15,745 nucleotides of DNA from contig JAEWIV010000214.1 of NCBI GenBank assembly GCA_023386865.1, positions 1 through 15,745 on the forward strand, given 5' to 3'. A program made the position numbers and the translations under genes. The stretch's first letter is position 1; each line of letters opens with the position of its first letter. Shown here piece after piece: positions 1-5,770 of the stretch. The notes under the pieces were generated by a model that had not been told where the DNA came from, made no database searches, and saw only the letters and a list, made by a program, of their open reading frames with translations. This stretch comes from Pseudomonadota bacterium (GTDB lineage: Bacteria > Pseudomonadota > Alphaproteobacteria > Reyranellales > Reyranellaceae).

Positions 1-39
1 TATCGCCCATCGTGAAGCCAGAGTAGGAAGGAAGAAGAC

Positions 40-810
40 ATGACCGATCGCCTTGCAGGCAAGGTGGCGCTGATCACTGGCGGCGCGTCCGGCCTGGGCG
101 CCAATGCCGCCGCCCTGATGGCGCAGGAAGGTGCCAAGGTCGTGGTCGCCGACATCGCCGCCGACCGCGGCAAGGCGGTGGCCGACAAGCTGGGCTCGGC
201 CGGACATTTCGTGAAGCTCGACGTCACCAGCGAGGACAACTGGAAGGCCGCGATCCAAGAGGCCGTCGACAAGTTCGGCGCCCTGCACGTGCTGGTGAAT
301 TCAGCCGGCATCGGACTCGGCAAGACGGTCGAGGAGATCACGCTGGAGGAGTGGCGCAAGGTCCATGCCATCGACCTCGACGGCGTGTTCCTCGGCTGCA
401 AGCATGGCGTGGCCGAGATCAAGAAGCATACCCGTCGGCTGGGCGGCTCGGTCATCAACATCTCGTCGATCTCCGGCATCATCGCCGGCGCCAACATGGC
501 GGCCTACAACTCGGCCAAGGCGGGCGTGCGCCTGCTCAGCAAGTCGGTGGCACTGCACTGCGCCAAGTCGGGCTACAACATCCGCTGCAACTCGGTGCAT
601 CCGACCTTCATCGACACGCCCATCCTCGACCGCTATCGCGACCGCTTCGGCAACGAGGTGATGCAGCAGAAGCTCGGCCGCCAGGTGCCGATCGGCCGCC
701 TGGGACGGCCCGAGGAAGTGGGCTGGGCGCTGGTCTTTCTCGCCTCCGACGAATCGAGCTTCATGACCGGCTCCGAGGTCGTGATCGACGGCGGGATCAG
801 TGCGATGTGA
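40..810 (+). CDS. SDR family NAD(P)-dependent oxidoreductase
   Basis: This is a classical short-chain dehydrogenase/reductase of 256 residues, the usual length for the family. It should reduce or oxidise a carbonyl/hydroxyl substrate with NAD(H) or NADP(H) in the cytoplasm. The Rossmann cofactor motif TGGASGLG lies near residues 14-21, and the NNAG-type motif reads NSAG. The catalytic serine is S143 and the YxxxK pair is Y156/K160 (YNSAK). The C-terminal ends in the typical TGSEVVIDGG segment. An acidic residue after the second beta strand (VVADIAADR) favours NAD over NADP. The ATG is preceded by AGGAAGGAAG, a good ribosome site. It heads a plus-strand run with a lactonase-like hydrolase and an acyl-CoA dehydrogenase, so a role in a CoA-linked or cyclic-substrate breakdown pathway is likely. 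The exact substrate cannot be read from the sequence. Confidence 0.93.
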   Translation: MTDRLAGKVALITGGASGLGANAAALMAQEGAKVVVADIAADRGKAVADKLGSAGHFVKLDVTSEDNWKAAIQEAVDKFGALHVLVNSAGIGLGKTVEEITLEEWRKVHAIDLDGVFLGCKHGVAEIKKHTRRLGGSVINISSISGIIAGANMAAYNSAKAGVRLLSKSVALHCAKSGYNIRCNSVHPTFIDTPILDRYRDRFGNEVMQQKLGRQVPIGRLGRPEEVGWALVFLASDESSFMTGSEVVIDGGISAM

Positions 811-816
811 TTTCAT

Positions 817-890
817 GTCGTCCCGAGCGCAGCGAAGGACCTCATCCCGCTTGCAACCGGCATGAGATCCTTCGCTTCGCTCAGGATGAC
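817..890. repeat. imperfect palindromic intergenic repeat (REP-like)
   Basis: The left arm 817-845 and right arm 862-890 are reverse complements at 25 of 29 positions, around a 16-base loop. The core reads like GAGCGAAGCGAAGGATCTCAT. It lies between the SDR stop codon and the ribosome site of the next gene, inside an apparent operon, so it would form a long hairpin in the mRNA. From memory, repeats with this core are scattered in many copies through alphaproteobacterial genomes. No second copy is seen in this window. It could attenuate or stabilise the transcript, or simply be an inserted non-autonomous element. Confidence 0.8.
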
Positions 891-908
891 TGAGGAGGAG
901 GAATTTCA

Positions 909-1703
909 ATGCTGCTCTCTCTCGACGGACGACGCGTCTATTTCGATCTCGCTGGCCCGCAGGCCGCGCCGACAGTGTGCTTCAGCCATTCGCTGAACGC
1001 CGACGGAGGCATGTGGGTCGAGCAGATGGTGCCGTTGCTGGCCGCCGGCTACCGCGTGCTGCGGCTGGACATGCGCGGCCACGGCGGCAGCGCCCCGGTC
1101 GATGGCGACTACACGATGGACGCGCTGGCGGCTGACGTTAAGGGCGCGCTCGACGTGCTCGACATCAAGAAGGTGCACTACATCGGCCTGTCGATCGGCG
1201 GCATGATCGGCCAGGGCTTCGCGCTGGCGAACCCGACCTACCTGCTGTCGCTGACGCTCTGCGACACCCAGCCGTCGACGCCGCCCGGCTCGGCGGGGAC
1301 CTGGGAAGAGCGCAAGGCGACCGTCCGCAGCAAGGGCCTGGCGGCGCTGGCCGACAGCACGATGGAGCGCTGGTTCACCGACGAGTTCAAGAAAGTGAAC
1401 CCGGTGCGCTGGCGCGAGGTCCGCGACACGATCAGCGGCACCACGCCGCAAGGTTCGGCGGGCTGCATGTCGGCGATCCAGAACTTCGACTACCTCGAAC
1501 GGCTGCCGACCATCAAGACCCCCACCCTGGTGATCTGCGGCGACGAGGACCAGGGCACGCCGCCCGACCGCAACCAGCTCATCGCTTCGAAGATCCCGGG
1601 CGGTCGTTACGAAGGCATCGCTGCTGCGCGTCACCTGCCCAATGTCGAGCGGCCCGACCAGTTCAACCGCATCATGCTGTCGTGGCTGGCAGCCAATCGC
1701 TAA
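909..1703 (+). CDS. alpha/beta fold hydrolase, 3-oxoadipate enol-lactonase-like
   Basis: This 264-residue cytoplasmic alpha/beta hydrolase resembles PcaD-type enol-lactonases. The nucleophile elbow is GLSIGGMIGQ with S95, very close to the GLSMGG motif of PcaD. The acid is D212 in CGDEDQGTPP and the base is H242 in AARHLPNVERP. The oxyanion region lies around SHSLNADGGMW near the N-terminus. PcaD family members hydrolyse 3-oxoadipate enol-lactone, but the same architecture is used for other lactones and esters, so the symbol is withheld. The strong ribosome site GGAGGAGGAA ends 7 bases before the ATG and follows directly on the palindromic repeat. The gene is 9 bases from the acyl-CoA dehydrogenase, so the two are almost certainly co-transcribed. 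No other beta-ketoadipate pathway gene is in view, which argues against a dedicated protocatechuate role. Confidence 0.9.
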   Translation: MLLSLDGRRVYFDLAGPQAAPTVCFSHSLNADGGMWVEQMVPLLAAGYRVLRLDMRGHGGSAPVDGDYTMDALAADVKGALDVLDIKKVHYIGLSIGGMIGQGFALANPTYLLSLTLCDTQPSTPPGSAGTWEERKATVRSKGLAALADSTMERWFTDEFKKVNPVRWREVRDTISGTTPQGSAGCMSAIQNFDYLERLPTIKTPTLVICGDEDQGTPPDRNQLIASKIPGGRYEGIAAARHLPNVERPDQFNRIMLSWLAANR

Positions 1704-1712
1704 GGCATCACC

Positions 1713-2879
1713 ATGGATTTCGCGTTCACCGAGGATCAACTCGCCATCAAGGACAGCGTCGCCAAGCTCTGCGCGCAGTTCGACGACCGGTACTGGCTCA
1801 AGAAGGACAAGGAAGGCGGCTTTCCCGACGACTTCTACCGCACCATGGCCGAGGCGGGCTGGCTCGGCATCGCCATGCCCGAGGAGTATGGCGGCGCGGG
1901 CCTCGGCATCACCGAGGCCGCGCTGCTGATGCAGACCGTCGCGGAGTCGGGCGCCGCGCTGCAGGGCGCCTCGGCGATCCATCTCAACATCTTCGGACCG
2001 AACCCGATCGTGGTGTTCGGCACCGAGGAGCAGAAGAAGCGCATCCTGCCCGACATCATCAAGGGCAAGGTCAAGGGTTGCTTCGCCGTCACCGAGCCCG
2101 ATGCCGGGCTGAACACCACGGCGCTCGACACCAAGGCCGAGCGCGACGGCAACGGCTACATCGTGCACGGCAAGAAGACCTTCACCACGACGGCCTCGGT
2201 CGCCGACAAGATGCTGTTGATCGCCCGCACGACGCCCAAGGAGAAGTGCAAGCGGCCGACCGATGGCCTGTCGCTGTTCTACACCGACTTCGACCGCTCC
2301 AAGATCGAGGTGACCGAGATCGACAAGATGGGCCGCAAGGCGATCGACACCAACCAGGTGTTCATCGACGGCCTGAAGGTGCCGCTCGAGGACCGCATCG
2401 GCGAGGAAGGCAAGGGCTTCCATTACCTGCTGCACGGGCTCAACCCCGAGCGCGTCCTGATCGCGGCCGAGGCGATCGGCATCGGCCGGGCCGCGCTCAA
2501 CCGCGCGACGCAATACGCCAAGGAGCGCATCGTGTTCGGCCGGCCGATCGGCAAGAACCAGGCGATCCAGCATCCGCTGGCGGAGAGCTGGATGGCGCTC
2601 GAGGCGGCCAACCTGATGGCCTTCAAGGCGGCCTGGCTCTACGACAACGGCAAGGAATGCGGGGCGGAGGCCAACTCGTCGAAGTATCTCGGAGCGCGCG
2701 CTGCCTACGATGCCTGCGAGCGTGCGGTCCTCACCCATGGCGGCTACGGCTACGCCAAGGAGTTTCACGTGGAACGCTTCCTGCGCGAGGTCATGATCGC
2801 GCGCATCGCGCCGGTGAGCGAGCAACTGATCCTGTGCTACGTCGCCGAGCGCGTCCTGGGGTTGCCGAAGAGCTATTAG
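1713..2879 (+). CDS. acyl-CoA dehydrogenase family protein
   Basis: This 388-residue FAD-dependent acyl-CoA dehydrogenase has the standard family length and layout. It has an N-terminal helical domain, a central beta domain with the FAD/substrate signature FAVTEPDAGLNTT, and a C-terminal helical domain with ERIVFGRPIGKNQAIQ. It would introduce an alpha-beta double bond into an acyl-CoA and pass electrons to ETF. At the usual MCAD catalytic position (YEGT before the C-terminus) this protein reads APVS, so the base is not there. A glutamate is present at E246 in LNPERV, the isovaleryl-CoA/long-chain dehydrogenase position. That points to a branched or unusual acyl-CoA substrate. The start is supported by AAGG 7 bases upstream and close packing behind the hydrolase. 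Confidence 0.93.
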   Translation: MDFAFTEDQLAIKDSVAKLCAQFDDRYWLKKDKEGGFPDDFYRTMAEAGWLGIAMPEEYGGAGLGITEAALLMQTVAESGAALQGASAIHLNIFGPNPIVVFGTEEQKKRILPDIIKGKVKGCFAVTEPDAGLNTTALDTKAERDGNGYIVHGKKTFTTTASVADKMLLIARTTPKEKCKRPTDGLSLFYTDFDRSKIEVTEIDKMGRKAIDTNQVFIDGLKVPLEDRIGEEGKGFHYLLHGLNPERVLIAAEAIGIGRAALNRATQYAKERIVFGRPIGKNQAIQHPLAESWMALEAANLMAFKAAWLYDNGKECGAEANSSKYLGARAAYDACERAVLTHGGYGYAKEFHVERFLREVMIARIAPVSEQLILCYVAERVLGLPKSY

Positions 2880-3004
2880 AGGCGACAGTCGTATAGCCCT
2901 TCCGGCGCAAATTGCGGCTGCAGTCGGGCAAGTCGGGGTCGAGAAGGGCAACCTCCGCCCTCGGCAAGGCGTTGGTCAGGCAACGGATATTTGGAGTCGC
3001 CGCC

Positions 3005-3394
3005 ATGACCAACAGCCGGGTGCATGCCGCCGTCGCGCTCGGAGGCGCCCTGATCGTCGGCGCTTTCGCCGCTTTCGTGCCGCCCGTTCCGCCAGCCTCC
3101 GCGCAGAGCCAGGCCCAGCGCATCTGCCGCGAACAGGGCATATCGCCCCGCAGCGAGGGCTACGAATACTGCCTTTCGCAAGCGACGCGGGCTCTCTATT
3201 GGGGCGAGCCCGGACTTGCGCGCAGCTTCGCGCGCGTGACCGTGAGCGCGCGAGAGGCCTGCCTTGGCTACGGCCTGCAGCCGCAGACCGAGGGCTTCCA
3301 GGCCTGCATCGATCGTGAGACCTATGCCCGCGGCTTGATGGTGCATGCGGACGAGCTCCCGAAGTACGGACCGCAGGTCGCGGATCATCCGTAG
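3005..3394 (+). CDS. small exported tetra-cysteine protein, family unknown
   Basis: This 129-residue protein has no function I recognise. Residues 1-33 form a signal peptide: a hydrophobic core around residues 8-25, then a PPASA cleavage site before QS. The mature part holds exactly four cysteines, C41, C56, C86 and C101. They form two similar 16-residue units (CREQGISPRSEGYEYC and CLGYGLQPQTEGFQAC) separated by 29 residues with a GEP turn. The units share the pattern C-x3-G-x2-P-x4-[FY]-x2-C, suggesting a disulfide-stapled helical repeat in the periplasm. A second gene with the same framework lies at 5393-5716. The chosen ATG has GGAG 8 bases upstream and gives a clean signal peptide; a longer form from 2912 would bury it. 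The gene converges with the membrane-protein gene ending at 3416. Confidence 0.78.
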   Translation: MTNSRVHAAVALGGALIVGAFAAFVPPVPPASAQSQAQRICREQGISPRSEGYEYCLSQATRALYWGEPGLARSFARVTVSAREACLGYGLQPQTEGFQACIDRETYARGLMVHADELPKYGPQVADHP

Positions 3395-3415
3395 AGCGAG
3401 CGCCGACCAATCACG

Positions 3416-3922
3416 TCACTTGCCAAAGCGACCGGCATTGATGACGTCTTTCTCAAAGGCCTCTTTGAGACGTTGGCCGTCGCCCGAACCGGAGAACTCA
3501 CGGATCTGTACGTGAATCTCGATGGTGGCGGCGTTCTTTTCGGCCACCTTCTTGATCTCGAGATCGGCGCCGTCCGCTTCGTAGTGCACCCTCGAAAGGC
3601 GCAGCTCACTCAGCGGCTGGAGAAAACCCATGTTGTAGTCGACCAGACCGTGCTGGATCGCGAACCTGTCGGCTGCCTGGACGAGCCTCGACCAGTCGTT
3701 TCGATCAATGCTTCGACTGATCGTCAAAGTCGAGGTAACCGGCTTGACCGGGAGGCGGGTGAAGGTGGGATGCATCATTCCCCAAAACATCAGGAGAACG
3801 ATCGGCGCAGTGAGGAGCAGAAGCCCGCATATAGTGAGGATCACCGTTCTCCGTGCCCTCACTCCAGTGCGCGATGGTCCGTCGTCCCATCCCGGGGGCA
3901 GGTTCGGCTTCAACGCGGCCAC
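3416..3922 (-). CDS. single-pass membrane protein, unknown function
   Basis: The 168-residue product is not recognised. It has a short proline-rich cytoplasmic N-terminus (NLPPGWDD), a basic stretch (RARR) and one strong membrane segment at about residues 27-50. About 115 residues follow that should lie in the periplasm by the positive-inside rule. The soluble part has alternating charged and hydrophobic residues, and IEIHVQIREF looks like a beta strand, but no catalytic motif is seen. The start is GTG at 3922, and the frame overlaps the end of the upstream reading frame (stop at 3910) by 13 bases, as in translationally coupled genes. It therefore probably belongs with the broken gene upstream. 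Base composition is less G/C-biased at third positions than in the flanking metabolic genes, consistent with acquired DNA. Confidence 0.65.
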   Translation of the reverse strand: MAALKPNLPPGWDDGPSRTGVRARRTVILTICGLLLLTAPIVLLMFWGMMHPTFTRLPVKPVTSTLTISRSIDRNDWSRLVQAADRFAIQHGLVDYNMGFLQPLSELRLSRVHYEADGADLEIKKVAEKNAATIEIHVQIREFSGSGDGQRLKEAFEKDVINAGRFGK

Positions 3923-4224
3923 TTTTCGCCAGCCGTCGGCAGTACCGGTGGACGAAGGGCCGACCGGATTCTCGCAGTGGCGTCTTCAAAGGCTGGTCGT
4001 ACCATCATGTTGTTGACGGCGGCCCTGTCGCCGGAGACGTTGTTGCCCTCGCCGAATGTCCTGACGTAGATCTTGCCGTTCTCCTCGACAATCTGGCGTT
4101 GCAAGTAGCCATGTCGGAACAGGTGATCATCCATGGTGTGATGAATGACCGAGCCGCTGTCGCGATCCAAGAAGGTCTGAACCTGGCCGCCGGGCACCAA
4201 GCCTTTCAGAGATACCCGCGACAC
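3910..4224 (-). CDS. 3' fragment of the broken gene (hypothetical protein)
   Basis: This 104-residue frame could start at GTG 4224, with GAGGA about 8 bases upstream, but the reading continues sensibly further back (GLPIEDKQ). It carries a compact beta-rich module: FLDRDSGSVIHHTMDDH, LFRHGYLQRQIVEENG and IYVRTFGEGNN. The pattern of a strand, a His, a G-x-x-x-R strand and a GEG turn looks like a conserved C-terminal domain, and it is the best preserved part of the broken gene. I do not recognise a named family. It overlaps the following membrane-protein gene by 13 bases. Confidence 0.42.
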   Translation of the reverse strand: MSRVSLKGLVPGGQVQTFLDRDSGSVIHHTMDDHLFRHGYLQRQIVEENGKIYVRTFGEGNNVSGDRAAVNNMMVRPAFEDATARIRSALRPPVLPTAGEKWPR

Positions 4225-4532
4225 CTGTTTGTCCTCGATAGGCAGCCCGGCGCGTCGCCGCCTGGCAATGCATGCCGGAGCAAGGCGTTATAAGCCGCCT
4301 CGATCGAACATCCGGGAGTACCCACATCGCAGAGGGCATCCCTGAATTCAAAGCGATGATAGTTGGGACGATGCGGCCCATAGCCCTTGTCTTCGCGCAG
4401 CTGTCTTACGACTGCCGAGCCATTGCCGGGATCATCCGGCGGCTTCGGATAGGCGCGCTGCTTCAGTTTTTTCGAAGGGATCGGATTGATTCGGCTGTTC
4501 TTCGGGAACCAGGATATCGCGCCCGGTCTCAT
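4206..4532 (-). CDS. middle fragment of the broken gene (hypothetical protein)
   Basis: As a stand-alone frame this gives 108 residues. The part that looks genuinely coding is about residues 25-92, with YPKPPDDPGNGSAVV, HRFEFRDALCD and CSIEAAYNALLRHALPG. The first 20 residues overlap a different frame that reads more convincingly (GVDETGRDILVPEE), and the last 12 or so look out of frame. There is no convincing ribosome site before ATG 4532. It is best understood as the centre of the frameshifted gene at 3910-5203. Confidence 0.35.
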   Translation of the reverse strand: MRPGAISWFPKNSRINPIPSKKLKQRAYPKPPDDPGNGSAVVRQLREDKGYGPHRPNYHRFEFRDALCDVGTPGCSIEAAYNALLRHALPGGDAPGCLSRTNRCRGYL

Positions 4533-5203
4533 CGACGCCCACTCTCAAGCCGCCTATCGCAGGAGGTCGTCGGTACTGTACGTATTGCTGCCCGTGGCGC
4601 AGGCCGTCGTCGGAGGTCGCATCGGACATCACCTCCGTGGCTTGACAGACGGGGCCTAGCCAGCGGGACGGCCGCTGGCTGCAGTGACCCTCTCTGCGCG
4701 TCAAAGAAGGAGGAGTTTTGCGGCACTAGCGCGTCGGCTGGCGCCGCAAATCCGGTACGGTCGCCGACGAGTTGGCCGGCGGGCAACCGTGGCGCACCAT
4801 CGGCGGGCCTCAACGGGTCAACGTCCGTCGTCTGCGGATCGCGGGGGCTGAAGGTAAGTCCATAAATCCTCGCAAGCTGATCGAATGCTTCTTGCGAGGG
4901 GTATCGTGAAGGCAACAGAGAGGCGGCCGGGTCGTAGCTGGGGGAGCTCACGGGATAGATCGGCGCGCTACGGACAGCGTTCTCCTGTCCGAAAGACCCA
5001 AGGCCAGTGTTGTCGACCGAAGCACCTCGACCTGGCTCGGTCGCAACGTGAAAACCCGGCGGGCTTTCCGCGAATTGGTCGGGTCGGACGTGGATCCAAG
5101 GTACGTCAGGTCGAACGTTGAACATGCGTTGGCTCCCGGAAGAAAGCATCCACTTCGACGCCGGCGCCGATGTCTGGCCGCGAGGAACGATGGTGACATA
5201 CAC
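4529..5203 (-). CDS. 5' fragment of the broken gene (hypothetical protein)
   Basis: If taken as a separate gene, this is a 224-residue protein starting at GTG 5203 with a weak AGGCAGGG just upstream; the frame is open back to a stop at 5254. Residues 1-150 are rich in P, S, D and aromatic residues (VRPDVPWIHVRPDQF, PPGFHV), suggesting a secreted or extended proline-rich region rather than an enzyme. No signal peptide is visible. The last 40 residues become arginine-rich with unusual codons, as expected for out-of-frame translation after a frameshift near 4650. Its TGA overlaps the ATG of the next frame at 4532. Confidence 0.4.
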   Translation of the reverse strand: MYVTIVPRGQTSAPASKWMLSSGSQRMFNVRPDVPWIHVRPDQFAESPPGFHVATEPGRGASVDNTGLGSFGQENAVRSAPIYPVSSPSYDPAASLLPSRYPSQEAFDQLARIYGLTFSPRDPQTTDVDPLRPADGAPRLPAGQLVGDRTGFAAPADALVPQNSSFFDAQRGSLQPAAVPLARPRLSSHGGDVRCDLRRRPAPRAAIRTVPTTSCDRRLESGRR

Positions 5204-5380
5204 TATCCCTGCCTGTCCTTTATCCAGGAGACGTAGCCACCAGACGCTGCGTTACACCGCGCCCGCGATGCCGCCGCCTGTCATTGGGGCGGTCAAACGG
5301 GGCGCCAGCCGCAGAACCGCCATCTTTGCCCAGGAACCGGCCTTTACGATGTCGCGTTCTGCCTTGGATTGAGGTCAGAA

Positions 5381-5386
5381 AGGAGG
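5381..5386 (+). promoter_or_regulatory. ribosome binding site fixing the start at 5393
   Basis: AGGAGG sits 6 bases before ATG 5393. The in-frame ATG at 5387 touches this site and the TTG at 5369 lies upstream of it, so neither can use it. This decides the start of the small exported protein. Confidence 0.8.
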
Positions 5387-5392
5387 ATGGCC

Positions 5393-5716
5393 ATGCTCCG
5401 CTACAACCTGATCGTGCTGGCGGTTGGCGGCTTGACGATGGCCGCTATCGCCTCTGGTGATCGAGTCGATGCCCAGTCCGGCCAGGCCTTGGCCTTCGCC
5501 GAGCATGCCTGTCTCGAATATGGCGTCACGCCGGGGACGCGGACATTCGAGCAATGCGTCGTGAGCGCCGCCAAGGCATTCGACCGCGGCGAGCCTGACG
5601 TCGCCTATGCCGAGGCGCGTGTTGCGCGGGCTCCCCGGGCGGCGTGCACCTTGTTCGACAAATCGCCGGACGCGAAGGATGGCAGCGCGTGCGCCGACGG
5701 GTTGACCAGGCACTAG
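5393..5716 (+). CDS. small exported tetra-cysteine protein, paralogue of 3005-3394
   Basis: This 107-residue protein has a signal peptide (hydrophobic residues 5-20, cleavage after VDA at residue 27, mature start QS). Its four cysteines C40, C55, C85 and C100 have exactly the same spacing as in the 3005-3394 protein: C-x14-C-x29-C-x14-C. Unit 1 (CLEYGVTPGTRTFEQC) keeps the G, P and F positions. Unit 2 (CTLFDKSPDAKDGSAC) keeps only the proline and cysteines. Both linkers contain GEP at the same place, followed by an ARV segment. It lacks the roughly 20-residue tail of the longer paralogue. A periplasmic disulfide-bonded structural or binding role is inferred; no enzyme motif is seen. It lies upstream of the epoxide-hydrolase-like gene (54-base gap) and is divergent from the broken gene. 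Confidence 0.8.
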   Translation: MLRYNLIVLAVGGLTMAAIASGDRVDAQSGQALAFAEHACLEYGVTPGTRTFEQCVVSAAKAFDRGEPDVAYAEARVARAPRAACTLFDKSPDAKDGSACADGLTRH

Positions 5717-5770
5717 ACCGCCGTGACGTGGGGACTGCCCTTCGCCCTGTGCCTCGCGTAGGCTCGGGTT

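Larger units (their letters stand above)
3910..5203 (-). pseudogene. frameshifted gene for a large uncharacterised protein
   Basis: Read together, three minus-strand frames give one plausible protein of roughly 430 residues. The 5' part runs from GTG 5203 to about 4650. A second frame, about 4650-4472, carries GVDETGRDILVPEEQ. A third frame, about 4470-4260, carries AYPKPPDDPGN and the FEFRDALCD region. The last part returns to the second frame, about 4250-3910, with LVPGGQVQTFLDRDSG and VRTFGEGN. The second switch lies exactly at a run of six A (plus strand T 4467-4472): removing one A joins FEK to LKQRAYPKPP. The first switch fits one extra C in a CCCC run at 4651-4654; the third needs one missing base near 4245-4270. 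Each fragment stops soon after the switch. This could be real decay, homopolymer indel errors, or less likely a chain of overlapping small genes. No function is assigned. Confidence 0.55.

Noticed and set aside
3..26. Possible tail of an upstream gene ending in a TAG at 24-26
   Set aside because: Only about 8 codons are visible at the window edge, too little to support a gene.
906..2951. Minus-strand open frame of 681 residues opposite the hydrolase and acyl-CoA dehydrogenase
   Set aside because: It is a GC-rich antisense shadow: the plus-strand frames show complete family motifs, while this product is a low-complexity Arg/Ala/Asp/His-rich chain with no domain.
4466..4472. AAAAAAC on the minus strand as a programmed -1 frameshift site
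   Set aside because: The heptamer is in the wrong phase for the upstream frame, and the needed change is +1 (one extra base), which fits a homopolymer indel rather than -1 slippage.
4272..4865. Plus-strand open frame of 197 residues across the broken gene
   Set aside because: Its composition looks non-coding (Arg/Ser-rich, no domain); the minus-strand frames carry better protein-like sequence and are continuous in theme with each other.
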